Of a stretch of DNA of 35,543 nucleotides, positions 10,140-18,402 are shown one piece after another. The DNA lies in NCBI GenBank assembly GCA_005793375.1, contig SXSK01000221.1:1-35543 (forward strand), given 5' to 3'. Source of the stretch: Verrucomicrobiales bacterium. Its GTDB lineage: Bacteria; Verrucomicrobiota; Verrucomicrobiia; Limisphaerales; UBA9464. Every line of letters starts with the position of its first letter. The first letter of the stretch is position 1. Below the pieces are notes generated by a model. The model worked only from the letters and a program-made list of their open reading frames with translations, made no database searches and had not been told where the DNA came from. The translations under genes were made by a program, and so were the position numbers.

Positions 10140-12382
10140 CGAAGCTGTTTTTGCAACTCACCGCGTTCATGAGCATCCGCAACGACCCTGGAACCAACTT
10201 GGTTCAATCCGAACCGCCAGATCCATTTCAAGCCCTGTTCCACCCAACCAGCATCGCCCTCATCGGAGCCTCTGAATCGGTGGGAAGCGTCGGGCGCGCC
10301 GTCTTGGAAAACCTGCGGGCATTCGGTTCCAACGTATTCCCTGTAAACCCCAAACGCATCGCCGTTCTGGGACGTCATGCCTACCGAACCATCGGGGGCG
10401 TTCCTCGCGAGATTGATCTGGCGGTGATTGCCACCCCAGCCGAATCCGTGCCCGAGGTGGTCCAGCAATGTGTCGATGCGAAAGTGCGCAGCGCGGTCAT
10501 ATTGTCGGCCGGTTTCAAGGAATGCGGCGCCCATGGGGCCGAGCTGGAGCAGGAAGTCCGAGCGGCAGCGCGCCGCGGCAATCTGCGACTCATCGGTCCC
10601 AACTGTCTGGGATTAATGATGCCCCACAGAAACCTGAATGCGACGTTCTCGGCAGGAATGGCACGTCCTGGGCATGTGGCGTTTCTTAGTCAAAGCGGCG
10701 CATTGTGCACGGCGATTCTCGATTGGAGCCTGCGCGAGAATGTGGGTTTCAGCGGTTTCGTTTCACTCGGCTCCATGCTCGATGTGGATTGGGGTGATCT
10801 CATCCGATTCTTTGGCAACGATGCACAAACAAAATCCATCGTTTGCTACATGGAGTCGGTCGGCGATGCCCACCGCTTTTTGGCAGCGGCATCGGAAGTC
10901 GCCTTCGCCAAACCCATTCTCGTCTTGAAAGTTGGCCGGACCGAAGCCGCCGCCCGGGCAGCGGCTTCTCACACAGGTGCCCTAACCGGACACGACGCGG
11001 TGTTAGACGCCGCGTTTCGTCGGGTGGGCGTCCTTCGCGTGAACACACTCCATGAACTGTTTGATATGGCTGAGGTCCTCGACAAACAACCGCGCGCTCA
11101 CGGACCACGCCTTTCCATTGTCACCAATGCGGGTGGCCCCGGGGCACTCGCCACCGATGCCTTGGTCACGGGCGGCGCCCAACTCGCCGAACTCGGCACC
11201 GAAACGCTTCAATCCCTCGACCGACTCCTACCGCCCCATTGGAGCCGATCCAACCCCATCGACATACTCGGTGACGCCGACGCCTTTCGATCCCGTGAGG
11301 CATACGAAATTGCCATTCAAGACCCCGGCTCCGACGGTTTGCTGGCGATCCTGACACCGCAGGCCATGACCAACCCCGAAGCCACGGCTCAACAGCTCTG
11401 CCACTTGGCCAGACAATCCACGAAACCCGTGCTTGCCAGTTGGATGGGCGGCAACTCTGTGGAATCCGCACGACGCCTGCTCAACGCCGCCGGGATCCCA
11501 ACCTTCGACTATCCAGACACCGCCGCCCGGGCCTTCGCGTGGATGTGGCGTCATGCCGATCAACTGCGACTGCTTCACGAAGCTCGGGAGGCAGGCACCG
11601 CTCGACTAGACTTGGGCGACGCGGTCACTCGGGTTGCCGCGGCCCTCAAACAAGCTCGGCTCGCCGAACGTACCTTGTTGACTGAGGTCGAATCGAAGCA
11701 GATTCTGGCAGCCTATGGAATTCCCACCGCCGAAACCCACGTTGCGTTTACCGAGCACGATGCGGTGACTTGGGCGGAAAAACTGGGATATCCCGTGGTT
11801 GTAAAACTCTTCTCTGAGACCCATACCCACAAGGCAACGCTCGGTGGTGTCGTTTTGAACGTGACGACCGCGGAAGAGGTTCGAAAGGCGTGGGATAGGA
11901 TTCATCGCGAGGTGACAGCGCATGTCGGTGCCCAACATTTTCTGGGAGTGACCATTCAACCCATGGTACATCAAGGTAGTTCAGAGTTGGAATTGGTCTT
12001 GGGCAGCAGCACCGACGCTCAGTTTGGCCCAGTCTTGATGTTTGGTCTGGGAGGACATTGGGTGGAGGCCCTCAGAGATACCACCCTCGGCTTGCCCCCG
12101 CTGACACCGGCACTCGCCCAGCGTCTCATGAAAAGGACACGCGTTTTCACCGCCCTACGCGGCAGCGCCAATGAAGCCGGCGCCAACCTCACAGCACTCT
12201 CCGATATCCTGGTCCGATTCAGCCAACTCATCGTGGATCAACCCCGTATCGCCGAGGTGGACATCAACCCACTGCGCGTTATTGGATCCGAAGGCTTCGT
12301 CGCCCTCGACGCCCGCATCGTGTTGCACCCCCCCGATGTCCGCGACGAATCCCTGCCCCGCTGCGCTCTGATCGGCGGATAG
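10136..12382 (+). CDS. ADP-forming acetate/acyl-CoA ligase, fused alpha-beta type
   Basis: Members of this family interconvert acyl-CoA, ADP and phosphate with free acid, CoA and ATP. The 748-residue product begins with a CoA-binding Rossmann domain ([25 protein letters not shown]). Succinyl-CoA-synthetase-like ligase domains follow, with the candidate phosphohistidine H279 in SHTGALTG. The C-terminal ATP-grasp domain begins near residue 510 ([19 protein letters not shown]) and includes a second histidine context, [22 protein letters not shown] near the end is typical of the family. No GNAT acetyltransferase domain is fused, unlike the ~900-residue Pat-type relatives. The start ATG overlaps the ppsA stop by four nucleotides. 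Pairing with ppsA suggests coupling of acetyl-CoA/acetate energy metabolism to gluconeogenesis. Acyl specificity cannot be read from sequence. Confidence 0.92.
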   Translation: MTKLFLQLTAFMSIRNDPGTNLVQSEPPDPFQALFHPTSIALIGASESVGSVGRAVLENLRAFGSNVFPVNPKRIAVLGRHAYRTIGGVPREIDLAVIATPAESVPEVVQQCVDAKVRSAVILSAGFKECGAHGAELEQEVRAAARRGNLRLIGPNCLGLMMPHRNLNATFSAGMARPGHVAFLSQSGALCTAILDWSLRENVGFSGFVSLGSMLDVDWGDLIRFFGNDAQTKSIVCYMESVGDAHRFLAAASEVAFAKPILVLKVGRTEAAARAAASHTGALTGHDAVLDAAFRRVGVLRVNTLHELFDMAEVLDKQPRAHGPRLSIVTNAGGPGALATDALVTGGAQLAELGTETLQSLDRLLPPHWSRSNPIDILGDADAFRSREAYEIAIQDPGSDGLLAILTPQAMTNPEATAQQLCHLARQSTKPVLASWMGGNSVESARRLLNAAGIPTFDYPDTAARAFAWMWRHADQLRLLHEAREAGTARLDLGDAVTRVAAALKQARLAERTLLTEVESKQILAAYGIPTAETHVAFTEHDAVTWAEKLGYPVVVKLFSETHTHKATLGGVVLNVTTAEEVRKAWDRIHREVTAHVGAQHFLGVTIQPMVHQGSSELELVLGSSTDAQFGPVLMFGLGGHWVEALRDTTLGLPPLTPALAQRLMKRTRVFTALRGSANEAGANLTALSDILVRFSQLIVDQPRIAEVDINPLRVIGSEGFVALDARIVLHPPDVRDESLPRCALIGG

Positions 12383-12451
12383 GGGACGAATTTGTCGATT
12401 TCATGCTTGGCCCCGGAGGCGTCCTTAGTCATTGATCATGCATATTCTCTC

Positions 12452-13174
12452 ATGGGTGCACAATGGAAACAGGCTGGGCGTGAGGCTGCCGCGCTCAAAA
12501 AAGGACAAGTTGTCGGCAAGCTCACACGCGAAATTATGGTCGCCGCCAAACTCGGCGGTGCCGAAATCGATACCAACGCGCGGCTTGCCGCCGCCGTGGA
12601 CAAGGCCAAGAAGGCCAGCGTCTACAAGGATACGATTGAGCGGGCCATCAAAAAGGGTGCCGGGTTGCTCGACGAAAAGATCGATTTCGAGAACGTCACC
12701 TACGAAGGCTTTGCGCCACACAAGGTTCCCGTGATCGTCGAGTGCCTGACCGACAATCGCAACCGAACCGCCCCTGAGATCCGTCATTTGTTCAAGAATG
12801 CCGCCCTGGGCCAGCCCGGCAGCATGGCATTCTTCTTTGATCATCTCGGCGTGGTGGAAGCCACCCACACCGACACCAAACGTGATCCCGAATCCGACGC
12901 CATTGAGGCAGGCGCTCAGAACTTTGAAACCCTTGAGCCAGAAGAGATCCCCGAAGGTTCCATTGGATTTCGATTCCTCACTGACCTCAAAGATCTTGGC
13001 TCCGTCAGCGCTTGGCTCAAGAAAGCCGGCTGGAAAATTGAAGCCAGTGAAATGCGGTATGTCGCCAAGAACCCAGTGGAACTGGAGCCTGCGGCGCGCC
13101 AAGAAGTCGCCCAGTTTCTCAATTCCTTGGACGACCATGATGACGTCCACCGCGTTTATGCGGCACTGAAGTGA
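12452..13174 (+). CDS. yebC: YebC/PmpR-family protein
   Basis: The 240-residue product has the family hallmarks: GKLTREIMVAAKLGG, RLAAAVDKAKKASVYKDTIERAIKKG, YEGFAPHKVPVIVECLTDNRNRTAPEIRHLF, GSMAFFFDHLGVV, and a C-terminal LDDHDDVHRVYAAL. Family members have been described as transcription regulators and, more recently, as ribosome-associated factors for proline-rich stretches. The start is placed at the ATG at 12452 because homology begins there; an in-frame upstream extension is unsupported. The N-terminus reads MGAQWKQ rather than the usual MAGHSKW. It begins 69 nt after the acyl-CoA ligase, on the same strand, without an obvious ribosome-binding site. Confidence 0.94.
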   Translation: MGAQWKQAGREAAALKKGQVVGKLTREIMVAAKLGGAEIDTNARLAAAVDKAKKASVYKDTIERAIKKGAGLLDEKIDFENVTYEGFAPHKVPVIVECLTDNRNRTAPEIRHLFKNAALGQPGSMAFFFDHLGVVEATHTDTKRDPESDAIEAGAQNFETLEPEEIPEGSIGFRFLTDLKDLGSVSAWLKKAGWKIEASEMRYVAKNPVELEPAARQEVAQFLNSLDDHDDVHRVYAALK

Positions 13175-13253
13175 CGGCTGGTCAACCGAGTCAATTGGGG
13201 GAAATACATCAGGCCTCAGCGGCGTTTTCTCGAATTTCTACTGCATGGATCAG

Positions 13254-13280
13254 GCGCTTTGACGAAAAAGCGCTTTGACG
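13254..13280 (+). repeat. 11-bp direct repeat that can also fold as a hairpin, upstream of tpiA
   Basis: GCGCTTTGACG occurs at 13254-13264 and again at 13270-13280, separated by five A residues. The first copy plus spacer can also pair with part of the second copy: GCGCTTT at 13254-13260 with AAAGCGC at 13267-13273, extendable by a G-T and an A-T pair. It is followed by only three T residues. It could be a weak terminator after yebC, a regulatory site for tpiA, or chance. Confidence 0.4.
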
Positions 13281-13329
13281 CCCCCGGTCAGCTCGCTACT
13301 GTCCGCGCCTCTGTCAAGCCCCTAAGCCC

Positions 13330-14094
13330 ATGGACAAAGAGCGCAAACTCATTATCGCCGGTAATTGGAAGACCAACAAAACGGTTGCTGAGGCACTCGA
13401 CTTGGTCACCGCACTCCGCCGCGAACTCGCGGATGTCAAGGCGGTAGACGTGGTTGTGTGCCCACCCTTCACCGCCCTGGAATCCGTCTCCAAAGCTATC
13501 CTGGATTCCAATATCCGGCTGGGGGCACAGAACATGAGCGAGAACGGCTACGGGGCATTTACAGGTGAAATTGCCGCCGGGATGTTAAAGGAATTCAGCG
13601 TTGGTTACGTCATTCTGGGCCACAGCGAACGTCGTCAGTACCAAAAGGAAACCGATGCGCTGGTCGCCAAGAAAGCCGCTGCAGCCCATGCCGCCAATCT
13701 CATCCCCATCGTTTGCGTCGGCGAAACGCTGATGGAACGCGAAGCCGCCATCACCGAGGAGGTGGTGGAGACTCAACTTCGCGGATCGCTGGCAGGCCTG
13801 ACATCCGACCAAGTGGAAAAAACGGTGCTCGCTTACGAGCCCGTCTGGGCCATTGGCACAGGCAAGACCGCCTCCTCCGCCCAAGCTCAAGAGGTCCACG
13901 CGTTCATCCGTAAGGTTCTTTCATCCATGCACGGTGATACCACCGCCCGCAGGGTTCGCATCCAATACGGCGGCAGCGTCAAGGCCAACAATGCCCGCGA
14001 ATTAATGGGTCAGCCCGATGTCGATGGTGCTCTAGTCGGGGGTGCCAGCCTAGAACTCCGCGGCTTTACAGATATCGTCAAGAATTCGATTTAA
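13330..14094 (+). CDS. tpiA: Triosephosphate isomerase
   Basis: Interconverts glyceraldehyde 3-phosphate and dihydroxyacetone phosphate in glycolysis and gluconeogenesis. The 254-residue protein has normal length and all catalytic signatures: GNWKTN with K14, LGHSERRQ with H98, and AYEPVWAIGTGKTA with E170. The phosphate-binding loops IQYGGSVKANNA and DGALVGGASL are also present. The catalytic spacing matches the classical K/H/E spacing. The start ATG at 13330 gives the expected short N-terminus. secG follows 26 nt downstream, a neighbour arrangement seen in many bacteria, and the pair probably shares the terminator at 14587. Confidence 0.98.
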   Translation: MDKERKLIIAGNWKTNKTVAEALDLVTALRRELADVKAVDVVVCPPFTALESVSKAILDSNIRLGAQNMSENGYGAFTGEIAAGMLKEFSVGYVILGHSERRQYQKETDALVAKKAAAAHAANLIPIVCVGETLMEREAAITEEVVETQLRGSLAGLTSDQVEKTVLAYEPVWAIGTGKTASSAQAQEVHAFIRKVLSSMHGDTTARRVRIQYGGSVKANNARELMGQPDVDGALVGGASLELRGFTDIVKNSI

Positions 14095-14120
14095 CGATTT
14101 AACTTAGCATCGCCCATTTT

Positions 14121-14561
14121 ATGCTTTCGCTTTTTATTGGTCTCCTCTCGTTTGTATTGGTGCTGGTGTGCCTGCTGCTCGGTCTCCTGATTCTGATACA
14201 GCTCCCGAAGAAGGAAGCTGGCGGTATCGGTCAGGCCTTCGGCGGCGGAGCCACGGACGCACTCTTTGGCACTGGCAGCGGCAATGCGCTGACCAAGGCC
14301 ACTAAGTATTCGGCCAGCGCCTTCGTGATACTTTGCGTCATGGTGTCCTGGCTCACCGCCATCCAAAGCAATCAACGCACCTCCCGCGTTAAAGAAGCTA
14401 TGAAGGGAGCGGCGGCCACTACCACAACCACCGTGCCCGCCTCCACCATGGTCCCAGCCACACCCGTCGCCACCAATTTGACCGCGCCCGCGCCCGTGGC
14501 CGCCCCGGCACCAGCCTCGGCCCCCACGCCCGCACCAGCTGCACCGCCGAAGAATAACTGA
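14121..14561 (+). CDS. secG: Preprotein translocase subunit SecG with Ala/Pro-rich tail
   Basis: SecG assists the SecYEG protein-export channel in the inner membrane. The product has 146 residues. It shows a first transmembrane helix (residues 1-27, rich in L and V), the family-typical loop LIQLPKKEAGGIGQAFGGGATDALFG, and a second helix near residues 57-72. The remaining half is a low-complexity tail of Ala, Pro and Thr ending PPKNN, longer than in a minimal SecG. It follows tpiA by 26 nt and is the last gene before the terminator. No Shine-Dalgarno sequence is seen. Confidence 0.93.
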   Translation: MLSLFIGLLSFVLVLVCLLLGLLILIQLPKKEAGGIGQAFGGGATDALFGTGSGNALTKATKYSASAFVILCVMVSWLTAIQSNQRTSRVKEAMKGAAATTTTTVPASTMVPATPVATNLTAPAPVAAPAPASAPTPAPAAPPKNN

Positions 14562-14586
14562 CGGCAGGTCATGAACCCTTTCGCAG

Positions 14587-14616
14587 ACGCCCTCGGTAAT
14601 TTCCCGAGGGCGTTTT
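14587..14616 (+). terminator. Rho-independent terminator after secG
   Basis: A perfect 10-bp stem (ACGCCCTCGG at 14587-14596 with CCGAGGGCGT at 14604-14613), a 7-nt loop and a T-run (TTTT, then GCTT) form a textbook intrinsic terminator. It lies 25 nt after the secG stop and ends before the Shine-Dalgarno-like GGAGG of the next gene, so it marks the end of the tpiA-secG transcript. Confidence 0.9.
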
Positions 14617-14620
14617 GCTT

Positions 14621-14627
14621 TGGAGGA
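14621..14627 (+). promoter_or_regulatory. Shine-Dalgarno sequence of the binding-protein gene
   Basis: TGGAGGA lies four bases before the ATG at 14631. It is one of the few good ribosome-binding sites in the window and settles the start of this gene. Confidence 0.7.
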
Positions 14628-14630
14628 CCC

Positions 14631-16235
14631 ATGTTTTGCCGATGGCTCTATCTGACAGCGATGTTCGCTCTCATCAGCATGTCAGCGCCTGGCTGCACCC
14701 GACGGACCCCAGCTGATCTCACCATCATCAACGGGCCCGAACCAGAAACGCTGGATCCGCATGTCTTGAGCGGCATCGCGGAGCAGCGCATCGCCCCGGC
14801 ACTATTCGAAGGTCTCATGCGACGCAATCCGACCAATGCGTTGCCCATGCCCGGCCTGGCCGAACGCCACGAGCTCACACCCGACGGGCGGCGATACACG
14901 TTCCACCTTCGCCCCAATATCAAGTGGTCCACCGGTGAGCCAATCACCGCAGAGGACGTCGTGTTTTCCTGGAGCCGCCTCATCGCACCGACCACAGCCG
15001 CACGATACGCCACGCTTCTCACCTGCGTGACGGGCGCTGACAAACTCCTTCGCGGGGAGCACACCGATTTCGGTCACTTGGGTGTGCGTGCGATCAACTC
15101 GCGAACCGTGGAGGTCTCACTCACTCAGCCAACTCCCTATTTTCTGGATCTCTGCGCACTACCCGCGCTGGCAATTCTCCCGCGCCAAACCATCGAGCGC
15201 CTCGGCGATCAATGGATCCGCGCCAAACCACTCCCTTGCAGTGGGCCGTATTCCCTCGAAGACTGGCGTCTGAATGATCGCATCCGACTTCGACGCAACT
15301 CACGGTACTGGGATGCTCCAGCAGTCCGAAGCTCGGTGATTGACTTGCTACCCAGCGAAAGCAGCAGCGCCACACTCAATCTCTACGAAACCGGCGGCGC
15401 CGATATTGTTTGGGACCGCAATCTGTTTCCACCCGAACTCGCTCCAGAATTGCGACCACCCCGTTATCACACGTTTTCCTACCTCGGCACCTACTTTGTT
15501 CGTATCAATACCACACGTGCGCCCTTCAATGATGCCCGCGTGCGCCGGGCGTTCGCGCTTGGAATCGACCGGGAACGAATCGTTCAACGCATCACTCGCG
15601 GAGGCGAAACCGCCGCCACCAGTTTCACACCTCCTGGTTGTGGCACGTACACACCACCCAGATCCGCGATGTTTAATCTAGCTGAGGCGCGTCAACTGCT
15701 GGCCGAAGCTGGATTCGAAGGGGGCCGCAACTTGCGTCCGCTGGAGTACCTGGTGAACTCCGGTGGTGGGGGTGGCGGGCGTTTGCACGAACAAATCGCC
15801 ATCGAACTCCAAGCCCAGTTGCGCGAACACCTCGGCGTGTCATTGGAAATCCGCCCAGTCGAAACCAAGATCTATTACAGCGAACAAAGCCGTTTAAATT
15901 ATGATTTGTGCCGAAGTTCGTGGCTCGGCGATTTCAATGACCCCGTCACATTCCTCGACATCTTCCGCGCCAGCAATGGCAACAATCGCACCGGATGGAA
16001 TGAGCCCGAATACGATCGACTCCTGGACGACGCGAATCGTCAGGCAGATATCGGCCGCCGCTTGGGCACACTTCAACAGGCGGAACAACTTCTGGTAGGC
16101 ACGGCGGCGCCAATCATTCCGCTCTATTTTTACACCGGCTTCTGCGCCTTTGATCAGTCCCGAATTGAGGGCATTTACACCGCCCAAAACTTAATGGATC
16201 TCCACCCACTTTGGGCCATCTCCAAGAAGCCGTAA
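14631..16235 (+). CDS. Peptide/oligopeptide ABC transporter substrate-binding lipoprotein (SBP family 5)
   Basis: This 534-residue protein captures a ligand, probably a peptide, for import. The start at 14631 is supported by TGGAGGA just upstream and by a lipoprotein signal peptide ending APGC, so Cys22 would be lipidated; a longer in-frame start at 14571 would lie before the terminator hairpin and is rejected. Family features include GPEPETLDPHVLSGIAEQRI near the N-terminus, LTPDGRRYTFHLRPNIKWSTGEPITAEDVVFSW, FNDARVRRAFALGIDRERIV, and SSWLGDFNDPVTFLDIF with a run of glycines before it. It overlaps the first permease gene by one nucleotide (TAATG). Relatives bind peptides, nickel, haem or sugars, so the substrate is not certain. 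Confidence 0.93.
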   Translation: MFCRWLYLTAMFALISMSAPGCTRRTPADLTIINGPEPETLDPHVLSGIAEQRIAPALFEGLMRRNPTNALPMPGLAERHELTPDGRRYTFHLRPNIKWSTGEPITAEDVVFSWSRLIAPTTAARYATLLTCVTGADKLLRGEHTDFGHLGVRAINSRTVEVSLTQPTPYFLDLCALPALAILPRQTIERLGDQWIRAKPLPCSGPYSLEDWRLNDRIRLRRNSRYWDAPAVRSSVIDLLPSESSSATLNLYETGGADIVWDRNLFPPELAPELRPPRYHTFSYLGTYFVRINTTRAPFNDARVRRAFALGIDRERIVQRITRGGETAATSFTPPGCGTYTPPRSAMFNLAEARQLLAEAGFEGGRNLRPLEYLVNSGGGGGGRLHEQIAIELQAQLREHLGVSLEIRPVETKIYYSEQSRLNYDLCRSSWLGDFNDPVTFLDIFRASNGNNRTGWNEPEYDRLLDDANRQADIGRRLGTLQQAEQLLVGTAAPIIPLYFYTGFCAFDQSRIEGIYTAQNLMDLHPLWAISKKP

Positions 16236-17149
16236 TGTCCATCGCACGTAGAATCCTCCTGTTGGCGCCGTTGTTATGGCTGATCGCAACGGCGGCCTTC
16301 TTCTTGGTGAGAGTGGCACCCGGTGGCCCATTCGATTCCGATCGCGCTGCCGCATCCCCTGCGGCCGAAGCCGCGCTCCGGGCGAAGTACCGCCTCGATC
16401 AACCCCTTTGGCGCCAATACGTCGGATTCCTCGCCGATGCGGTTCGGGGGGATCTGGGTCTGTCCCTCAAATACCGACACCACAGCGTCACCGACATCAT
16501 CCGCCAAGCACTGCCCGTATCGCTGGTTCTGGGGATGTTATCGTTTGGAGTGGCGCTCGGAATTGGGATTCCACTGGGGGTTTACACCGCCGTGCATCGG
16601 GGTGAGCCCGGCGACTGGGCGGGCAGCCTGCTCGCGCTGGTGTTCGTCTGCGTTCCTGCCTTTGTGTTGGGACCACTCTTCGTTTTAGTGTTCGGCGTCT
16701 ATTGGCGGTGGTTTCCGGTGGCCTTGTGGGCCTCGCCTTGGCACGCCGTCCTGCCCATGGCGACTCTAGGCTTGTTCTTCGCCGGACGGGTCGCCCGCCT
16801 CATGCGCGAGGGAATGACCCTGACCCTCCAGTCCGAGTTCATCCTAACCGCCCGGGCTAAAGGTCTGACAGACTATCAATTGTTGACCCGGCACGCACTC
16901 CGGCACGCCATCATGCCGGTGATTTCCTACTGCGGCCCCATGCTCGCCGACCTGCTCACCGGCTCGTTCGTTGTGGAGAGTCTGTTTCAAATACCCGGCT
17001 TGGGCGTGTTCCTCGTGAACAGCGCCCTCGGTCGCGATCATACCATGGTCGTCGGGCTCGTGTTGCTGTACGCCGCCCTGCTTATGGGCCTCAATCTCGC
17101 GGTGGATGTTCTCTATCGCGTGCTAGATCCGAGGGTATCTCATGACTGA
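16235..17149 (+). CDS. ABC transporter permease, OppB/DppB type
   Basis: This is an inner-membrane subunit of 304 residues, normal for OppB-type permeases. It begins at the ATG overlapping the previous stop (TAATG). The N-terminal helix is followed by a periplasmic segment (PGGPFDSDRAA, LDQPLWRQYVGFLADAVRGDLGLS) typical of OppB. The cytoplasmic ATPase-contact (EAA-type) loop is FILTARAKGLTDYQLLTRHAL. The C-terminus LFQIPGLGVFLVNSALGRDHTMVVG also fits the family. It overlaps the next permease gene by eight nucleotides, indicating a tight operon. Confidence 0.95.
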   Translation: MSIARRILLLAPLLWLIATAAFFLVRVAPGGPFDSDRAAASPAAEAALRAKYRLDQPLWRQYVGFLADAVRGDLGLSLKYRHHSVTDIIRQALPVSLVLGMLSFGVALGIGIPLGVYTAVHRGEPGDWAGSLLALVFVCVPAFVLGPLFVLVFGVYWRWFPVALWASPWHAVLPMATLGLFFAGRVARLMREGMTLTLQSEFILTARAKGLTDYQLLTRHALRHAIMPVISYCGPMLADLLTGSFVVESLFQIPGLGVFLVNSALGRDHTMVVGLVLLYAALLMGLNLAVDVLYRVLDPRVSHD

Positions 17150-18089
17150 GGCCAAACTGATAGTCGGAGCCGCACCCAGCGGTACGACGTTGGGAGCGAC
17201 CCCAGGGGCCCTGGCTTGGCGTCGATTCCGTGCCAATCGCCCCGCCGTCTGGAGCCTCTGGCTGCTCGCTGGATTAGTCTTGATGGCACTGTTGGGTCCG
17301 TGGGCGCGTGGATTGGACTCAAATCAGACCACGGCGCTGCAATTCGCGTCGCCCAGTGCCAGTCATTGGTTTGGCACCGACGTTCATGGCCGGGATTTGT
17401 TCACACGGCTCTGCATTGGTGCACGACTCTCGCTGCTCGTGGGTTTCGTCGGCGCCATCGTGAGCCTTTTTATCGGCGTGTGCTGGGGATCTGTGGCCGG
17501 CTACATCGGTGGACAACTCGATGATTGGATGATGCGATTCGTTGATATTCTGTATTCGTTGCCAGGGATTGTGTTCGTGATCGTGTTGATCACCAGCTTG
17601 GAGCAACTCGCCGCCGGATGGCTCCAGCAATTAGCCCCGGCACTAGCTCCTTCCGTGCGCCTGGTGTTTTTATTTTTAGGCCTGGGTGCCGTCAGTTGGC
17701 TGACCATGGCGCGTATTGTCCGCGGGCAGGTATTGAGCCTCCGAACCCGCGCCTTCGTGTCCGCTAGTCTGTGCCTGGGCGCCGGCCATTCTCGAATCTT
17801 GATCCGTCATATCCTCCCGAATATCACCGGCATCGTCATTGTCTACCTGACCCTCACCGTTCCTTCAGTGGTCTTATATGAGAGCTTCCTGAGCTACCTG
17901 GGCTTGGGTATCCGCCCACCGCAGGCTAGCCTCGGAACCTTGATCGCCGAGGGCGCTTCGCAGATCAACCCGATCCACACTTATTGGTGGTTGCTGGCCT
18001 TCCCCGCTGTGTTCCTGGGTCTGGCGCTCCTGGCACTCAGCCTCATCGGCGACGGACTCCGCGACGCCCTCGATCCCAGGGCGGGTTGA
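17142..18089 (+). CDS. ABC transporter permease, OppC/DppC type
   Basis: The second inner-membrane subunit has 315 residues. The OppC family N-terminus is visible (FRANRPAVWSLWLLAGLVLMALLGPW), then HWFGTDVHGRDLFTRLCIGARLSL, a highly typical OppC/DppC signature. The EAA-type loop FVSASLCLGAGHSRILIRHILPN and LSYLGLGIRPPQASLGTLIAEG complete the pattern. A GAGGG before the ATG at 17142 is a plausible ribosome-binding site. No OppD/OppF ATPase gene follows; the next 313 bp are non-coding and then an unrelated gene begins. Confidence 0.95.
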   Translation: MTEAKLIVGAAPSGTTLGATPGALAWRRFRANRPAVWSLWLLAGLVLMALLGPWARGLDSNQTTALQFASPSASHWFGTDVHGRDLFTRLCIGARLSLLVGFVGAIVSLFIGVCWGSVAGYIGGQLDDWMMRFVDILYSLPGIVFVIVLITSLEQLAAGWLQQLAPALAPSVRLVFLFLGLGAVSWLTMARIVRGQVLSLRTRAFVSASLCLGAGHSRILIRHILPNITGIVIVYLTLTVPSVVLYESFLSYLGLGIRPPQASLGTLIAEGASQINPIHTYWWLLAFPAVFLGLALLALSLIGDGLRDALDPRAG

Positions 18090-18326
18090 ACCTGAATTCA
18101 CACGCTTTCCGCTCTCGATCTAAAACCTGAACTTAGCGGGAGCATCTCATCCTTGCGGGCTAACTGGCTTCGCCACGGGCCGAATCCGCTACTGAACCGG
18201 ATCTCCGGACGAGCCAATCGACACGAACCATCGGGGAAATGACAAATCCATCAAATTCGAATTGACCCTCATCTGATGACCGAAGTAGAACATTAGCCAA
18301 TGTCCTCCGCTCTTGGGCGAGCCCGT

Positions 18327-18341
18327 CGATGACTGTCATCG
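18327..18341. promoter_or_regulatory. Perfect palindrome, candidate operator for the CBM9/LamG gene
   Basis: CGATGAC and GTCATCG form 7-bp arms around a single central T. The site lies 61 bp before the start codon and about 38 bp before a TATGAT hexamer, in a position suited to a regulator-binding site. No regulator is encoded nearby, and chance cannot be excluded. Confidence 0.3.
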
Positions 18342-18378
18342 CGAGTCGTGCCTTTCGCATTTGGCTGCCCCGAAGCGG

Positions 18379-18384
18379 TATGAT
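18379..18384 (+). promoter_or_regulatory. Possible -10 element of the CBM9/LamG gene
   Basis: TATGAT differs from the consensus TATAAT at one base and is 18 nt before the ATG, implying a very short leader. No convincing -35 hexamer at 16-18 nt spacing was found, so this is weak. Confidence 0.25.
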
Positions 18385-18402
18385 TGCAAACCTCAGATCT
18401 AA

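Larger units (their letters stand above)
18090..18402. other. 313-bp intergenic region between the ABC importer and the CBM9/LamG gene
   Basis: No supported gene is present; a 66-codon minus-strand frame at 18160-18360 has no recognisable features. The stretch holds a 15-nt perfect palindrome at 18327-18341 and a TATGAT promoter-like hexamer at 18379-18384, 18 bases before the next ATG. It probably contains the promoter for the CBM9/LamG gene. Confidence 0.5.

Noticed and set aside
12425-13150. 241-codon minus-strand frame opposite yebC
   Set aside because: A codon-usage shadow of yebC; no homology, signal peptide or plausible neighbours.
14571-14630. Upstream in-frame ATG extending the binding-protein gene
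   Set aside because: It would put the secG terminator hairpin inside the coding region and bury the lipoprotein signal; the 14631 start has a good ribosome-binding site.
18160-18360. 66-codon minus-strand frame in the intergenic region before the CBM9/LamG gene
   Set aside because: No ribosome-binding site or family; it overlaps the likely promoter region.
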